Source: Odontesthes bonariensis (Eukaryota; Chordata; Actinopteri; Atheriniformes; Atherinopsidae). Taken from it: DNA of 64,000 nucleotides. Of this stretch, positions 9,867-20,659 are shown piece after piece. Under the pieces are notes generated by a model. That model made no database searches. It saw nothing but the letters and a program-made list of their open reading frames with translations, and was not told the origin of the DNA. The position numbers and the translations under genes are program-made. How positions within the stretch are numbered: position 1 is the first letter of the stretch; every line of letters starts with the position of its first letter. The stretch spans positions 25,937,322 through 26,001,321 of the forward strand of contig NC_134516.1 of assembly GCF_027942865.1 (NCBI RefSeq), given 5' to 3'.

Positions 9867-12800
9867 ATGGCCCAGCCCATAAGACTGAGGGTTATCCTTG
9901 GTGAAGATGATGCCAGGAAACTAATTCTGCCAGCAGGGGTACCGAACTCCATACAGGAATTGTGCCAGACAATAATGACCGGTTTTGGATTGCAAGAAGA
10001 TTTTCGGCTTCAATATCAAGATGCTGATTTTGGAAATGAGTTCGTAAACCTGTCGGTGACCTCCGAAATACATGACAAAGCAACTATAAAGGTTGTTTAC
10101 TTAGGTACTCGCAACACTGATGACACAATGACACGTCAACCTCAAGCAGTCCAAGGCTCAACAGATTCATCGTCAGTCTCCTCGGTTGAAACGGATAATA
10201 CAGAGCCCATTTCATCTTCAGGTTCATCACCATCTACAAGGCTGTCAGTTTGGCCAAGTGTCTTCACAATCCCTAGTTTCAACTATGATGCTGAACTGCA
10301 ACTTGACAAGGCAAATGCTGAGTGCAGTGTTAGTGGAACTCATTTGAGCCTCTCGCCGAAACTGAAATCACACATTTTGGAACAACTAGCTGAAGAAATC
10401 ATTAAATTCAAAGCCTACCCAACTGACAATAATCTGAATGATGTTGCAGAAGCTCTTGTGAAAAAGCATCCTTGTCTGAAGGAGCAGGGATCCTTCAATG
10501 GCTGTTATGGGTGGAAGATTAGCCTAAAATATAAAATGGCCAATTTAAGGACCAAACTAAGAGGCCTTGGATGTTACGAGGTGACCATAAATTCACTGAA
10601 GAACAAGACCCAAAACAAAGCAGCCTTGAATGTTAAAAAGCCCAGAAGAGCAGAAGTCAACTATTGTCCGCAGCATCCAAAAGGAGAAACGACTGACACT
10701 CTGGAAAACGAAAGAATTGCGCTGCTTTCAGAGATTACGAAGAGAAACAATGACCATGTAGTGGCACTGAAAATGGAAAAGACTTTCTCGTATAGAAGGC
10801 AAGAAGTTCTTCAAGGACAGCCCCTCGTTGCAGACTTCAAGAGCAGATGGCCAGCTCTGTTCACTCAGAAAGAGGTGAATGTCCTATTTGTGCTCAGATT
10901 TTATGTATACCTCAGAGTATGTGCACACAAGTACAAGAAGATAATGACAAATTAAATATAGTGTTGACCAGTTGTTTGTCTTCTCACTGTTACAGATATA
11001 TATATCATGTAGAGCTGGGATGATATGCTTTTAACACCAAACCATAGAAAAAACCTGAATGATGATATGATGACATTTACAGACTATACAGGGTTATACG
11101 TTTACTTTATTATGTGGTAGCACTGCGTGATTCATATAAACGTGTTTATAATTTTCAGTTTATATTTTTAAAATGAAGACTAATTAACATTCTTGCCTCC
11201 TTATTGACAAGTCCCTTAGAATAAGCTTTCATATTGTTGAACTGATTAATGGTTGAAGCCTTAGACTCTTTAGGTCTTTAAAATGGTTAACATTCGTCCT
11301 CTCTCGCCTCCCTTTTCTCTGTCCTAAAAAACGCGATACTATTGTGAATCGATTTTTTTTTTTCTCCCACCTCTAATATCATGATCAAACAGCTATAGTA
11401 GTCATTCTCTGATCATCCTTCCTGTGTTGCATTTTGTTGTGATGTTCAAATAGGATGAGTGACAAGTGTACTGTTTATGTTTTTCAGATCGACAACGAGT
11501 TCATGCGCATATCAACAGTACCTCTGCTATCTACATTCTTTGCTGAGCTTGACCAACACTCTCCACGCCTGATGGAGCTCTTTCGAGGGAAAGGTGGAGC
11601 GGCTGGGAAAAAAATGAGACGTATCATGGTGGCCATTTCCAAGGTTTGTATTAAAATGTGTAGACCTATGCGTATGAAATACTTTTTATGTCCCTGTCAT
11701 GACAATTGCATGAGCAAAAATCTCTATGTATGTAAGCAAAAGCTCCAAGAGTCCGTTAATACTGTGGAGTTGTTTTTTGGAACTGCTGCCTAAAATGCAG
11801 AATATTGTCAAAATGAGTTCCCTTTTTTCCTCAGGATGACACAATACATACAAGACGAGCATGCATTCTCAAGTCCTTGTGCGTCTACCTGAATGAAGAC
11901 CATGAGAAATTTGTGAAGGAATATATGGTGAGTTACATACACTAGGTGTGACAAAGTAGCAAGTCAGAGAAAACACATATTTACTTGCTGGATGTGTTCA
12001 ATTTGAAGCAAAAACTATGGGTGATAAATATTGCATATTAAAACGTGGAACCCTGTACAACTAAAGTACATTTTGCTTTGCCCTTGTTTTTCATCATCTG
12101 CCATTTCTAAAATCTGAAAACTTGATCTATAGAATTGGCTGAATGTATGTTTTAAATGTCCTAAAACAATGTTATTAACCATTTTAATATATTTAGTACA
12201 AATATGGCTTGGCTTTTAGTACAAAGCCAGGCCAGACTTGAGCCTGTTTCTTGGGTAACATTATTATTTATATCCCTTAATCATAAATGACATCTGTTGT
12301 TTAATGCTAAGTTTTTTTACTTTGAAAGCATGAATTAGAGCTCAATCCTTTAATTTTTTTCATACAAAGATGTTGTTTCCCCATGGCACCTGCTGTTTTT
12401 TTTGGGGGGGTCAAATTCTCATCAGTTGAAATTTCTCAAAGAGATGCAAACAATATATAAACAAAAACTGTCCACCATCTAAACTGGCCCCCCATGCCCT
12501 CTAAAAAACTGCAGGTTAACATGATTCTTTGGTAAAGGCTGGCCAATTTTATGCAGTGTTGTTGGTGTGGTTGACTGATCCATATTCTCTTGTAGCAGCT
12601 GAAGCCTGTAGCTCTTGTATAGTGATTGCTGGTCTCTGTTACTTCCTTTCCCAGTTCTCAAATGAATAAAGCATTCTTTTGGACATCCCTTTAAACACTA
12701 AATGCCGGTGGTCACAGGGATATCCAACCTTAGATTTCAATTTGTACCATTTTTGTAATGTACGCATCTGTATTACTTTTATACATCTCCAACTGTACAA

Positions 12801-13214
12801 CTTAATATTTACTTATTTTCTTCATAAAATTGTATGTCTATTTCCACACTTTGTCTAGACTCATATCAAATGTATTTATTGTCATATTTTACTCCATAGG
12901 ACACAGACACTGAGGCCAACACTTCAATGGAGCAAACTGTGATGGGGGTGTACGTCATACAGAATGAGGGTGCAGAGCCTGGAGATGACCCACAGGACAT
13001 CGGTGTCCTGATTGAAGGTGTGGAGGTCCTCAGTGGTTTGGGGGACACTGCGATTGCCTGTGCCCTGTTATTTGGACTGATATACTGTCTGAACCTGAGC
13101 TACCCACCCGAGCTCAAATGCACTTTTGAAGTCCTGCAGAAGATTCTGCTGAAGCTGGATGGGCAGAGGTTGTCATCCAAGGCACAGTTCCTGAAAAACA
13201 AGCTTAAAGGGTGA
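9867..13214 (+). CDS. PB1-like/SAMD3-like uncharacterised protein, four coding exons
   Basis: Exons 9867-10874, 11488-11643, 11835-11927 and 12900-13214 join in phase 0 at clean GT-AG sites (donors GAG|GTGAAT, AAG|GTTTGT, ATG|GTGAGT; acceptors TTTCAG, CCTCAG, CCATAG), giving 523 aa. The ATG lies nine bases after a 3' splice site (TGTTTAG at 9857), so an untranslated exon precedes it. Residues about 4-78 look like a PB1-type ubiquitin fold (LRVILGEDDARKLILPAG). A Ser/Thr-rich linker follows (about 90-130), then a Lys-rich helical region. The last exon matches the conserved C-terminus of fish 'sterile alpha motif domain-containing 3-like' proteins (LLFGLIYCLNLSYPPELKCT). Its place inside the transposon suggests an accessory protein, perhaps analogous to TnpA. 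That role is inference. Confidence 0.75.
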
Positions 13215-13908
13215 ATAAGCTTGATGAAGACTGATTCAAGCATGGCATTTGTCCACGTCTCTGCCAATGTAGATTTTTGTTTTTGAAAGTTCAAAAAGTT
13301 CAAAATCGGAAGAAAAATGTTCCAACAGACAATTTACTTTGCATAATGGACTGAGACTAAGATTGTTGTCTCATATGTTGAAAAGTCTCCTGTGTGTGTG
13401 TGGGTGGAGACGACACAGAACTGTGTTTTTGAACACTGATCCAGACTGATTTACTAGATGGACGGTTGTGGCTGGAGGAGTTGTATTCATATTGGTTTCC
13501 AAAAACTGTTTCTGTGAGTGGAGCAGTCATACTTGCACTTTGAGCTCCTAAAGTTGAGTATTTTTATTTACAAAGATTTGACATTTCTTTTTCAGTAATT
13601 TTTCACCATTTCTGATTTTACAAAAAAAACAGTAATTGTAATAATTCAGTGTTTAAAGCGATAACATTTTTATAGTTATGCACACATGTTATTGCATTTT
13701 TATAAATGTTTTAACAAGTTTAGTTGTTGCACTAAGAATTTCACTTGCCATGCACAAAATCCTGGAAGATTGTTTTAACGCTGTTTTCTTACCGAAGAAT
13801 TTAAGACACTGTTTTAGTCAGCAGTTAAGTTGTACTGTGGCATATTGTGGAGATGCAAAGGACAATGGTAAACATCGGGTATCACTTCTATTTTGCACCC
13901 AAATGTTA

Positions 13909-13914
13909 AATAAA
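13909..13914 (+). terminator. poly(A) signal for the PB1-like gene
   Basis: AATAAA about 0.7 kb after the stop at 13214, inside AT-rich 3' sequence and before the subterminal repeats. Confidence 0.45.
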
Positions 13915-13979
13915 AATTGTAACCGTTTTTTTTAATGTTCTTTATGTATGTTAGTGGATCTTTGGTAATTTAATTAAAC

Positions 13980-14059
13980 AATGCTTACATTGTAAGCATT
14001 ATGTTATCCTAATGTAAATGTTGTTGGATGAACTAATATAGGTTTTTAGTGTACACTAA
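13980..14059. repeat. palindromes and inverted subterminal repeat copy
   Basis: A 9-bp perfect inverted repeat (13980-13988 with 13992-14000) is followed at about 14002-14040 by an inverted copy of the tandem repeat found at 14081-14288 (GTTGGATGAACTAATATAG against CTATATTAGTTCATCCAAC). A perfect 14-bp palindrome, TTAGTGTACACTAA, at 14046-14059 places TAGTG and CACTA head to head. It belongs to the right subterminal region of the transposon. Confidence 0.75.
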
Positions 14060-14080
14060 CAGTGAAATAAAGTTATTTGT

Positions 14081-14288
14081 TCATCCAACAAGATTTACAT
14101 TAGTACAACAGACAAAATCTATATTAGTTCATCCAACTAGATTTACATTAGTACAACAGACAAAATCTATATTAGTTCATCCAACTAGATTTACATTAGT
14201 ACAACAGACAAAATCTATATTAGTTCATCCAACTAGATTTACATTAGTACAACAGACAAAATCTATATTAGTTCATCCAACTAGATGG
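14081..14288 (+). repeat. 48-bp tandem repeat, 4.3 copies
   Basis: Four almost identical 48-bp units start at 14081, 14129, 14177 and 14225, plus a 16-base partial. Each contains TTCATCCAAC, TTTACATTAG and ACAACAGACAAAAT. Because 48 is a multiple of three the array looks open (a 16-residue periodic peptide), but nothing supports translation. A further TTCATCC motif sits 23 bases from the putative right end. Such reiterated motifs are where CACTA accessory proteins bind, which is the likely role here. Confidence 0.85.
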
Positions 14289-14423
14289 AATTGTGTTGTA
14301 CCAACTTAATTTACTTTAATCAGACTAACACAATCAAGATAGACTGACTTAACATTATTTCTTTAGATGGAATATAGGTGGCAAGATAAAATTACGTTCA
14401 TCCAATGAATCTTTTTTTGAGTG

Positions 14424-15353
14424 GAGGAAATTTCATAAATATCCTCAAAACCAGTTTTCCTCAGTGTGCAGACTTCGGGTTTTTGTTTTAAGTTTTGTAC
14501 AAAGAAAATAGACTCAAATGTAACCTCTCTTCTATGCATATTCAGAACTTATTTAAATCTCTTCCAGAAAAACTCTTGTTTTGATCGTTTTCTTTAAAAG
14601 AAAGATTTTTAAAAAGCTACTTGACCATGTGCTCTGTTTTACATATAACATCAGTTATAGAGGTAAACACGCAAAGTTAACATATTGACGGGTTTCAAAT
14701 ATATGTTTCAGTGGCGGCCGTGCTTTGGCTCACTGGGCCTTCAGTGCGGGTTTACCGTCCATTCAGAGTCGCTATTTAAATCCGTCCTGAGTGCCCACAT
14801 GGATCTGGATCTCACTAACCGTGCTGTATGCCAATAAACACAGAGAGACAGCTGTTAGAAGACTTTCTTCTGCAGGTTTCCTTCTGATTTATTTATTTTT
14901 TAAACACATATTCAGCAGCAGGATGTTTATTCATCAATTAGCCGACTAATAATGAACTATGAGAGAGATTTCACGTATTGAGAGCAGCTTCCATTGTTAT
15001 TGTTATTATTATCACGTATATCAGCAGTTCAGAATATTTGATCATTTATATTTATAATATAATATTTATACATGTAAATAAAATACATTATACTCACAAG
15101 AGTTCCTGATTATTATCTATTTATTGCCATAACACTGAGATGCTCCATATGTTAGTCCATTGTTGCCAGTTAACTGCAGCCTTGCAGCTTTCAGCAGCAG
15201 CTGTTACCGCTGAGCAATCAGTTCCCTCTGCACTGAGGATCATATGAAAGCAGCTCCTGCAGCTTCAGGTTAGTGTCAAAGGGCTCTGAACTTTGTGTTA
15301 GTGCAGTTTGGCAGCAGCAGGTCCCAGGCAAGCTTTAATTATATTGCAGCAGA
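14424..15353. other. non-coding stretch upstream of first secreted-protein gene
   Basis: AT-rich, no coding frame. The last 200 bases are enriched in CAGCAG/GCAGCT motifs and presumably include the promoter of the next gene. I see no clear TATA box. Confidence 0.5.
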
Positions 15354-16086
15354 ATGAGGTGAGTAACTTCTAGTCTATCCCAGTGCTTCTAAGTGGTGGC
15401 ACTGAACCTCTGCTGCCTTAAATGTCTGAGGCAAGCAGAACCTCATTTGGTCGCAGCATTACACTATGAATATGCAGTTAAGCTCAGCAGGACTGGGCAT
15501 GTTAAGGGGAGGTGGTGGTTGGACCCCACTGGTCTCTAAATGTACTCAGAACTTCATATGAGATGTCCCTGTTTCTGCAGGGTTTTGTGGATTTCTTGTG
15601 TGCTGATTGGAAGCATCACCTGCATTCCTGCACAAAGCGGTAAGCTGATCCCAATCAAAGCTCAGCAACTAAAAGCAGTTTAAATTGACTCAGGTGTAAA
15701 TGGAAGGCTGATCTTTATTCTCCGTTTCCTCACCCATGTATTCAGTTTATGGACAAGCTCTATCTAAGCCAACGTATCAGAAAGCAGCTGGAACCAGTGG
15801 TTCTGCAGCACAGCAGCATGGCGCTCAGGGAGGTCAGTCTGGAGCTCCTGGCAGCAATTACCAGTTTGAAGATGGGAGCTGGAGCCTTTCATCTGACACC
15901 AGCGGCGAGGACGAGCCAGTCTTCACTCCTGTGACCGACGAGGATCAAGTCTACGCTTACAAATCTCGGTCCCGCTACAACCAGAAGCGTGTGCTGTTCA
16001 GCCAGTTCCGCTACACCCCAACAGAATCTGAGCCAGACCACGGCAAAGCATCTCAGCACAAGGTTCAAGTTCAGAGCGGCTTCTGA
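15354..16086 (+). CDS. small secreted protein A (134 aa), unrecognised family
   Basis: Coding exons 15354-15358 (ATGAG|GTGAGT), 15581-15639 (acceptor TTTCTGCAG, donor GCG|GTAAGC) and 15746-16086 (acceptor TGTATTCAG), with intron phases 2 and 1. The protein opens with a signal peptide (MRVLWISCVLIGSITC, likely cut near IPAQS). A Gln/Gly/Ser/Ala-rich stretch follows, then an acidic segment (SSDTSGEDEPVF) and a basic, Tyr-rich tail (YAYKSRSRYNQKRVLF). There are no cysteines after the signal peptide. A 3'-UTR exon probably begins at 16171 with a poly(A) signal at 16210. It shares exon layout with the genes at 18709 and 22734, so the three look like a secreted-protein cluster. An extracellular matrix or egg-coat role is possible but unproven. 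Confidence 0.7.
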
Positions 16087-16209
16087 GGATCTTTCTGGTG
16101 AGGCTCATTGTACTCTGCATGTGTGCTCTCTGTAGCTGCTGGTAGGTGACTGACTTTCTTTGTCTTGCAGATCTGCATATTCTAGAGGCATCGCTGCTGC
16201 TACCGCTTG

Positions 16210-16215
16210 AATAAA
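16210..16215 (+). terminator. poly(A) signal of secreted protein A
   Basis: AATAAA in a short exon that starts after TTGCAG at 16170. The stop codon is upstream, so the final exon is untranslated. The neighbouring gene B has the same arrangement. Confidence 0.6.
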
Positions 16216-16229
16216 TGGCTTTAACTTGA

Positions 16230-18590
16230 ATACCTTGTTGCTCCATCAAATGGCTCCTAGCTGTCTCTGGGTCATCCAGTTGTGGGTTGGAGGGGATAAT
16301 TGGGGGCCTGATGGGTTGACATGACTTAATCCTATAAATAAGGTGTTGGCATTAACTTAAGGACAGTTTCTGCTCAAAGGTGAGCTTGTGAGGGTCTAAA
16401 TGGCTTCAGCTTGGAATGTATTCCCAACTAAAACTGGCTGAAAAGCCAACTGCAGCTCTCTGACAGCAGTGGGTAAAGGTGTGGCCTTGAGCTCTATCAG
16501 AAGATTCCACTGCTGCATATTGTGCTGAGGGGGAAACCTTTACACTCTGTAGCAATCCTCGCCCTACAGCTCTGGGTAAGGGCAGACCCATCAGATGCTG
16601 GGGGCCATGTGAAACCTGGACAGTATTTTCTGTGAGTCCATGACCGAGGATGGCTTCATAACTATCTTATGTGGCTGCAAAGGTCTTGTACTCTGAATAC
16701 TTGTAATGACGCTTGTGCTACACAAATCAATAGATGTGGCAGCTACTTGCATCTAGTGACTTGGGAACAAAATTTATTGGCTCAATGTTGTCGCTTACTC
16801 ACTATCTGGAAGTAAGTTGGATCAGGTGGTGGGGGCAAACATCTAGTGGAGGACCCTGTTCATGACATCTGAAACCCAACGCAGAGTATTTTTGTTAAAT
16901 CTATACATTACCATTGAGGTTGGGTCATGGAAACTGAAAGGAGCCTCACTAGCAGAGGTGTGGCCAGAAGGTCGTCATTGCCTATCAGGACAGTAGCATA
17001 GGACCTGCTTGTGAATATTAGCATGTAGGGAAAAATTCCAGCTGAAGAAAAAGGCCTTTTGTGTCGGGTTGTTCAGGAGGTTGACCTGAAGCAGGTACCA
17101 GGTGGCCAAAAGGGCTGCATCATCAGTAGCTGCTCAAGCTAAAATTCAGGGATGGGAAGAATTTATCATCTGTTCCCATTTCTCTGGTTGCATCTATAAA
17201 ATAACAGTTTGACATGCATGAAATAGCATTTCTGCAGAAAACAGGTGATTCCCAGAGATGCATCTGGACCTTCAGCTGTTCAATGAAGCCTCATCAGAAA
17301 TGGTCTCCATGGAAGGGTGGCTGCCAAGAGGCCGTTCATAAGGAGGGGAAACGGGGAGAAAAGGCTGAGCTATGCCAAATGACACAAGAAGTGGACTGAA
17401 AATCAGTGGCAACAGGTCTGATGGAGGGATGAATCCTCCCCAGAGCCCGGGGAGGGTTAGAATAAATGTATTAAATAAATCAAACAAGTCTCATGGATTC
17501 TGTTCATTACATCAGATTTTACAGATCAAGCATCTATTTTGTTCTACATTTGGATGCAAGAAGACGAGCCAGGTGTTGGAATATATTCAATTAAGTCGTG
17601 AGCTGTACAACCACACAGTGGACTGTGCACAAAAGCATTCACTATCCTGTCTGGAACATGAACAAACATGTGTGATTAATACTGGGCATAATGCAACATC
17701 AAATGTTCCATCTATATGTGAGAATCAGATGTCTTACCTGGTCGTCCCTACAGCAAGGACACTGCCTGTGGGGACTACTTGCACATAGTGGACATATACT
17801 GACATAATTAAAAGAAAAACTTCTGTGGACTTGTTCCCTCACTTTAAGTCACTCACATTGTTAACCTGCAGGTTCATCTGAAATAAATCTAAGATCTCCT
17901 CCATATCACTTAATAAAAGAGCAGCTCTGCATCATGTTGTCTCACGTTTCTACATCTCAGCTCAGATATTAATCTGAGCTTTAAACATCTCAGAGTGCGC
18001 AGAAGGCAGTTAGCGTGACTTTAGTAAGAATCCACCCTCTGCTATGTTCCAAACACATCCATGCTTCTAGATCCTCTGGATGAGAGAGCTGCAGAGCTCC
18101 TTATTCCTGCCAAGGAGTCAACATTATGTTAGAGTTATTTCCAGAACTCAGCAGGTTAACTTACTAAAACTCCAGTCTTATGTCACGCTGAGCTCACTTT
18201 TTTCCCCTTGAAACCCAACTAGCAGCTCCCACTAGTGAAGTGGACAAGTGATGTGTTAGACCCCAATTTCATGACTGTGACGACTTTGTGACGTATTAGA
18301 ACCGAGGTTATAACCTGGAGTCCTTCAGACCAAATCTCTGTCACTCCCCTCACACTCCCCAGCCAGAGATTAGGGGCCCACAGTGATCTGCAGGACTTTG
18401 GTCCAGATGTTTAACAGCGTATCTGACCAAGCGTCATTCACCTTCTTTAAAATATCCCATGTTCATTCCTCACATGTTGCAACAAACCTTTTTAAATGTC
18501 AGAAGTGTTCATTTTCAGAGCTGAATGGAATGCAGCACGATCTGACTGGGTCCCAGGTGAGGTTTATGAGTGTAATTAGAGCAGGTAGAG
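16230..18590. other. intergenic, nothing recognised
   Basis: About 2.4 kb without a supported gene. Short frames (17214-17788) have no domain-like pattern. I searched for the ATG-exon/signal-exon layout of the neighbouring genes and did not find another copy. Confidence 0.5.
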
Positions 18591-18596
18591 CACCAA

Positions 18597-18603
18597 TATA
18601 AAG
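18597..18603 (+). promoter_or_regulatory. TATA box of secreted protein B
   Basis: TATAAAG lies 106 bases before the ATG at 18709. A start about 30 bases downstream would leave an 80-base leader. The match is good and correctly placed. Confidence 0.6.
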
Positions 18604-18708
18604 TCAGCTGCAGCCTCAGATGAGTTACAGCACAAATCTTCTCTCAACAGCAGTCACTAGATTGCTGTTTTTGACCAGTTTTATCTGAACTGTTTTGTCT
18701 AGTTCAAC

Positions 18709-19717
18709 ATGATGTTTAAGGTTTTCTTCAGGTGAGTCTCCATGTTTAATGGTTTAGGTTTTTGTTCTCCTATATACTAAAGTTTCTTTCTTTTCTTTTG
18801 AAATCCAAACAGGATTTCCTGGCTTTGTGTCCTGCTCTTCAGCATTGGAACATGTTATCCCCCCCAGAAAAGCAAGTATATCAACATTTAGGTGCAGTTT
18901 ATATAAAGGCAGCCAACATGGGAAGTTGTTTAGTCTGGACATGCTCAACCCATGATGTTGGTAGGAATGAGAGGGAAGAGGGTCTGCAACTATATTAATC
19001 ATGCAGCACCAAATCTTACAATATATTAGACTTCAGGTTTAATGACCCACTTGAAATTCAAATAGTCCTTTAGCTTTGTTTTTTGTTACTAAACATATTG
19101 GCAGTGATACAGAGGCTACTGACAGCACGACTAACCATGCTGTCATACTTTGCTTCAACTAATTTCTGGGCTCAGGTCAAAACAGCGGCTCCTCTGGCTC
19201 TGGTAGTAGCACGTCTGGCTACGGCAGCGGCTCCTCTGGGTCTGGCTACGGCAGCGGCTCCTCTGGGTCTGGCTACGGCAGCGGCTCCTCTGTCTCTGGG
19301 TCTGGCTACGGCAGCGGCTCCTCTGGGTCTGGCTACGGGAGCGGCTCCTCTGGGTCTGGCTACGGCAGCGTCTCCTCTGGGTCTGGCTACGGCAGCGTCT
19401 CCTCTGGGTCTGGCTACGGCAGCGGCTCCTCTGGGTCTAATGCTGGCTTTACTGCGCAGGACGCAGACTTTGCTCGTTTCCTTGCTGCCCTAACGAACTT
19501 GAAGATCGAAAGTTCTTTCCCACAGTCTGTCTGGACCTCCGACCAGGTCCCTAAGGACACATCTGAGATGCGCACTGTATACCCTTCATCCCACGTCGTC
19601 CAGTCCAGCAATGGCTACCAACGAGCCCGCGACTCCAGTTCGTACGCCAAATACTCCCAGGATGCTTTTGACCACGCTGATGCCAAGACTGGGTCTAAAG
19701 GGCAGAAGTTGTACTAA
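18709..19717 (+). CDS. small secreted Gly/Ser-repeat protein B (207 aa)
   Basis: Exons 18709-18731 (TTCAG|GTGAGT), 18813-18871 and 19176-19717. The second intron fits only as a GC-AG intron (donor A|GCAAGT at 18872, acceptor GGGCTCAG at 19175). The nearby GT at 18876 is out of phase, whereas the GC site makes exon 2 59 bp and phase 1, exactly as in gene A. A signal peptide is encoded (FRISWLCVLLFSIGTC). Then come eight copies of a nine-residue repeat GYGSGSSGS (19217-19438) and a non-repetitive C-terminus rich in Ser, Tyr and charged residues ending KGQKLY. The stop is followed after one base by a 3'-UTR intron (TAAG|GTAAAG). Function is unknown. The Gly/Ser/Tyr composition suggests an extracellular structural or adhesive protein. 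Confidence 0.7.
19217..19438 (+). repeat. 27-bp coding repeat, 8 copies
   Basis: Eight units of GGCTACGGCAGCGGCTCC plus TCTGGGTCT encode GYGSGSSGS. One unit has a six-base insertion and two have GTC for GGC (Val for Gly). The units are nearly identical at DNA level, so copy number is probably variable between individuals. Confidence 0.85.
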
Positions 19718-19787
19718 GGTAAAGCTGGACTAGTGTCTGAAGTATTCAGACTCCTGTATCAATACTGACCCCTTCTGTTTTCTGCAG

Positions 19788-19861
19788 GTGACTCTCATGG
19801 ACACTTCCATGGAGATTCCAACATGTGGCTGAACTTTGGCAAAATAAACTTGACCAATAAA
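19788..19861 (+). terminator. 3'-UTR exon and poly(A) signals of secreted protein B
   Basis: The exon starts after TTCTGCAG (19787) and carries two AATAAA motifs, 19843-19848 and 19856-19861. Confidence 0.6.
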
Positions 19862-19879
19862 ATGAGGTCTGTGTATTGA

Positions 19880-20659
19880 ATACTTGATCTCAAGGTTTGT
19901 TTTCACTTCATAGAGGCTTTGAGTCTTCACCACACCCACTGAGGCTGACTCTGCTTTTGAAGGGCAAACTGAATACTTCTGCTTTAAATTCCACCATATG
20001 TTTCCTTCTCCTCATGGTTGAATTGCATTACACAAACCCAGACCAAAATAACTTGACGCTCAGTACAGTGGCCTTGCTTGACCTTGCACCATGAAGCTGT
20101 TTCAGTTAAATCTGCACTCGCTGGCCTTTTCCAAGCTTTAATTGCATGTGACTCGTTAGCCTATGCTACGTAGCCTTGCCCCTCGTCTGCTTGGCACCAC
20201 TTGGTGTCTTCTGTGTGCCTCATCAGAGCCATACATCCCTCTTAACCAACTGTCTCGACTTGCCCCCTGTGTGTGCGGCCTTGTTCATCTCACCTGGGAC
20301 ACCAGCTGGAGGGCTATGACACTGTGCTTCATACAGACTCGGTCCTTAACATGGCATCACATCTTCCCATGTTGGTTTTCATCCTACACAAGACTTAAAT
20401 ATCTCCTGCTTTTGTTTTCCTGATTCTACCACATGTGGAAGATGCCTTTTCAAATTTCCCTCGAGTGCAAAGCTACATGATTTTGCAAAATATTTTTTAA
20501 CTCCTTCGATTCAGCTCACTTGCTATTAAACTAGCAATAGTTGGCACAATAAAACTTTCAAAGTACTCTCCCACAGTAGGCTCTCTGATACGGCCCTCTA
20601 GAAAAGGTCTCCAAACAGTTCTAGCAGAGTCTCAGTGAATGGAAGTGTGGAAATTATTA
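19880..20659. other. intergenic, nothing recognised
   Basis: No coding pattern, repeat or RNA gene was identified. The frame at 20163-20423 looks random. Confidence 0.5.

Larger units (their letters stand above)
5101..14423 (+). mobile_element. CACTA/EnSpm-like two-gene DNA transposon (tentative borders)
   Basis: An 11-base inverted pair, CACTCAAAAAA at 5101-5111 and its complement ending at 14423 (TTTTTTGAGTG), brackets two genes on the same strand: a zinc-finger Tnp2-like transposase (6344-9055) and a four-exon PB1-like gene (9867-13214). CACTA elements start with CACT-type ends, carry subterminal repeats and often encode two proteins. Repeats of a GTTCATCC motif lie inside the right end (13.98-14.40 kb). 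The left end has three looser TATGTTCA-type motifs, one inverted, at about 5150-5215. I could not find a matching 2-3 bp target duplication (TTA left, GAG right), so the exact borders are inferred. Both gene frames are intact, so the copy is young or under selection. Confidence 0.6.

Noticed and set aside
14081-14288. CRISPR-like array
   Set aside because: Units are contiguous without spacers and the DNA is eukaryotic.
14049-14309. Periodic frame over the 48-bp repeats
   Set aside because: 16-codon repeat unit keeps the frame open; sited in the transposon end after the gene's poly(A) signal.
5098-14426. Target-site duplication for the CACTA-like element
   Set aside because: Flanks TTA and GAG do not match, so no duplication is claimed.
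19083-19493. Ala/Leu-rich frame over gene B's repeats
   Set aside because: Alternative frame of the Gly/Ser repeat; the frame used is supported by splice phases and the continuing C-terminus.
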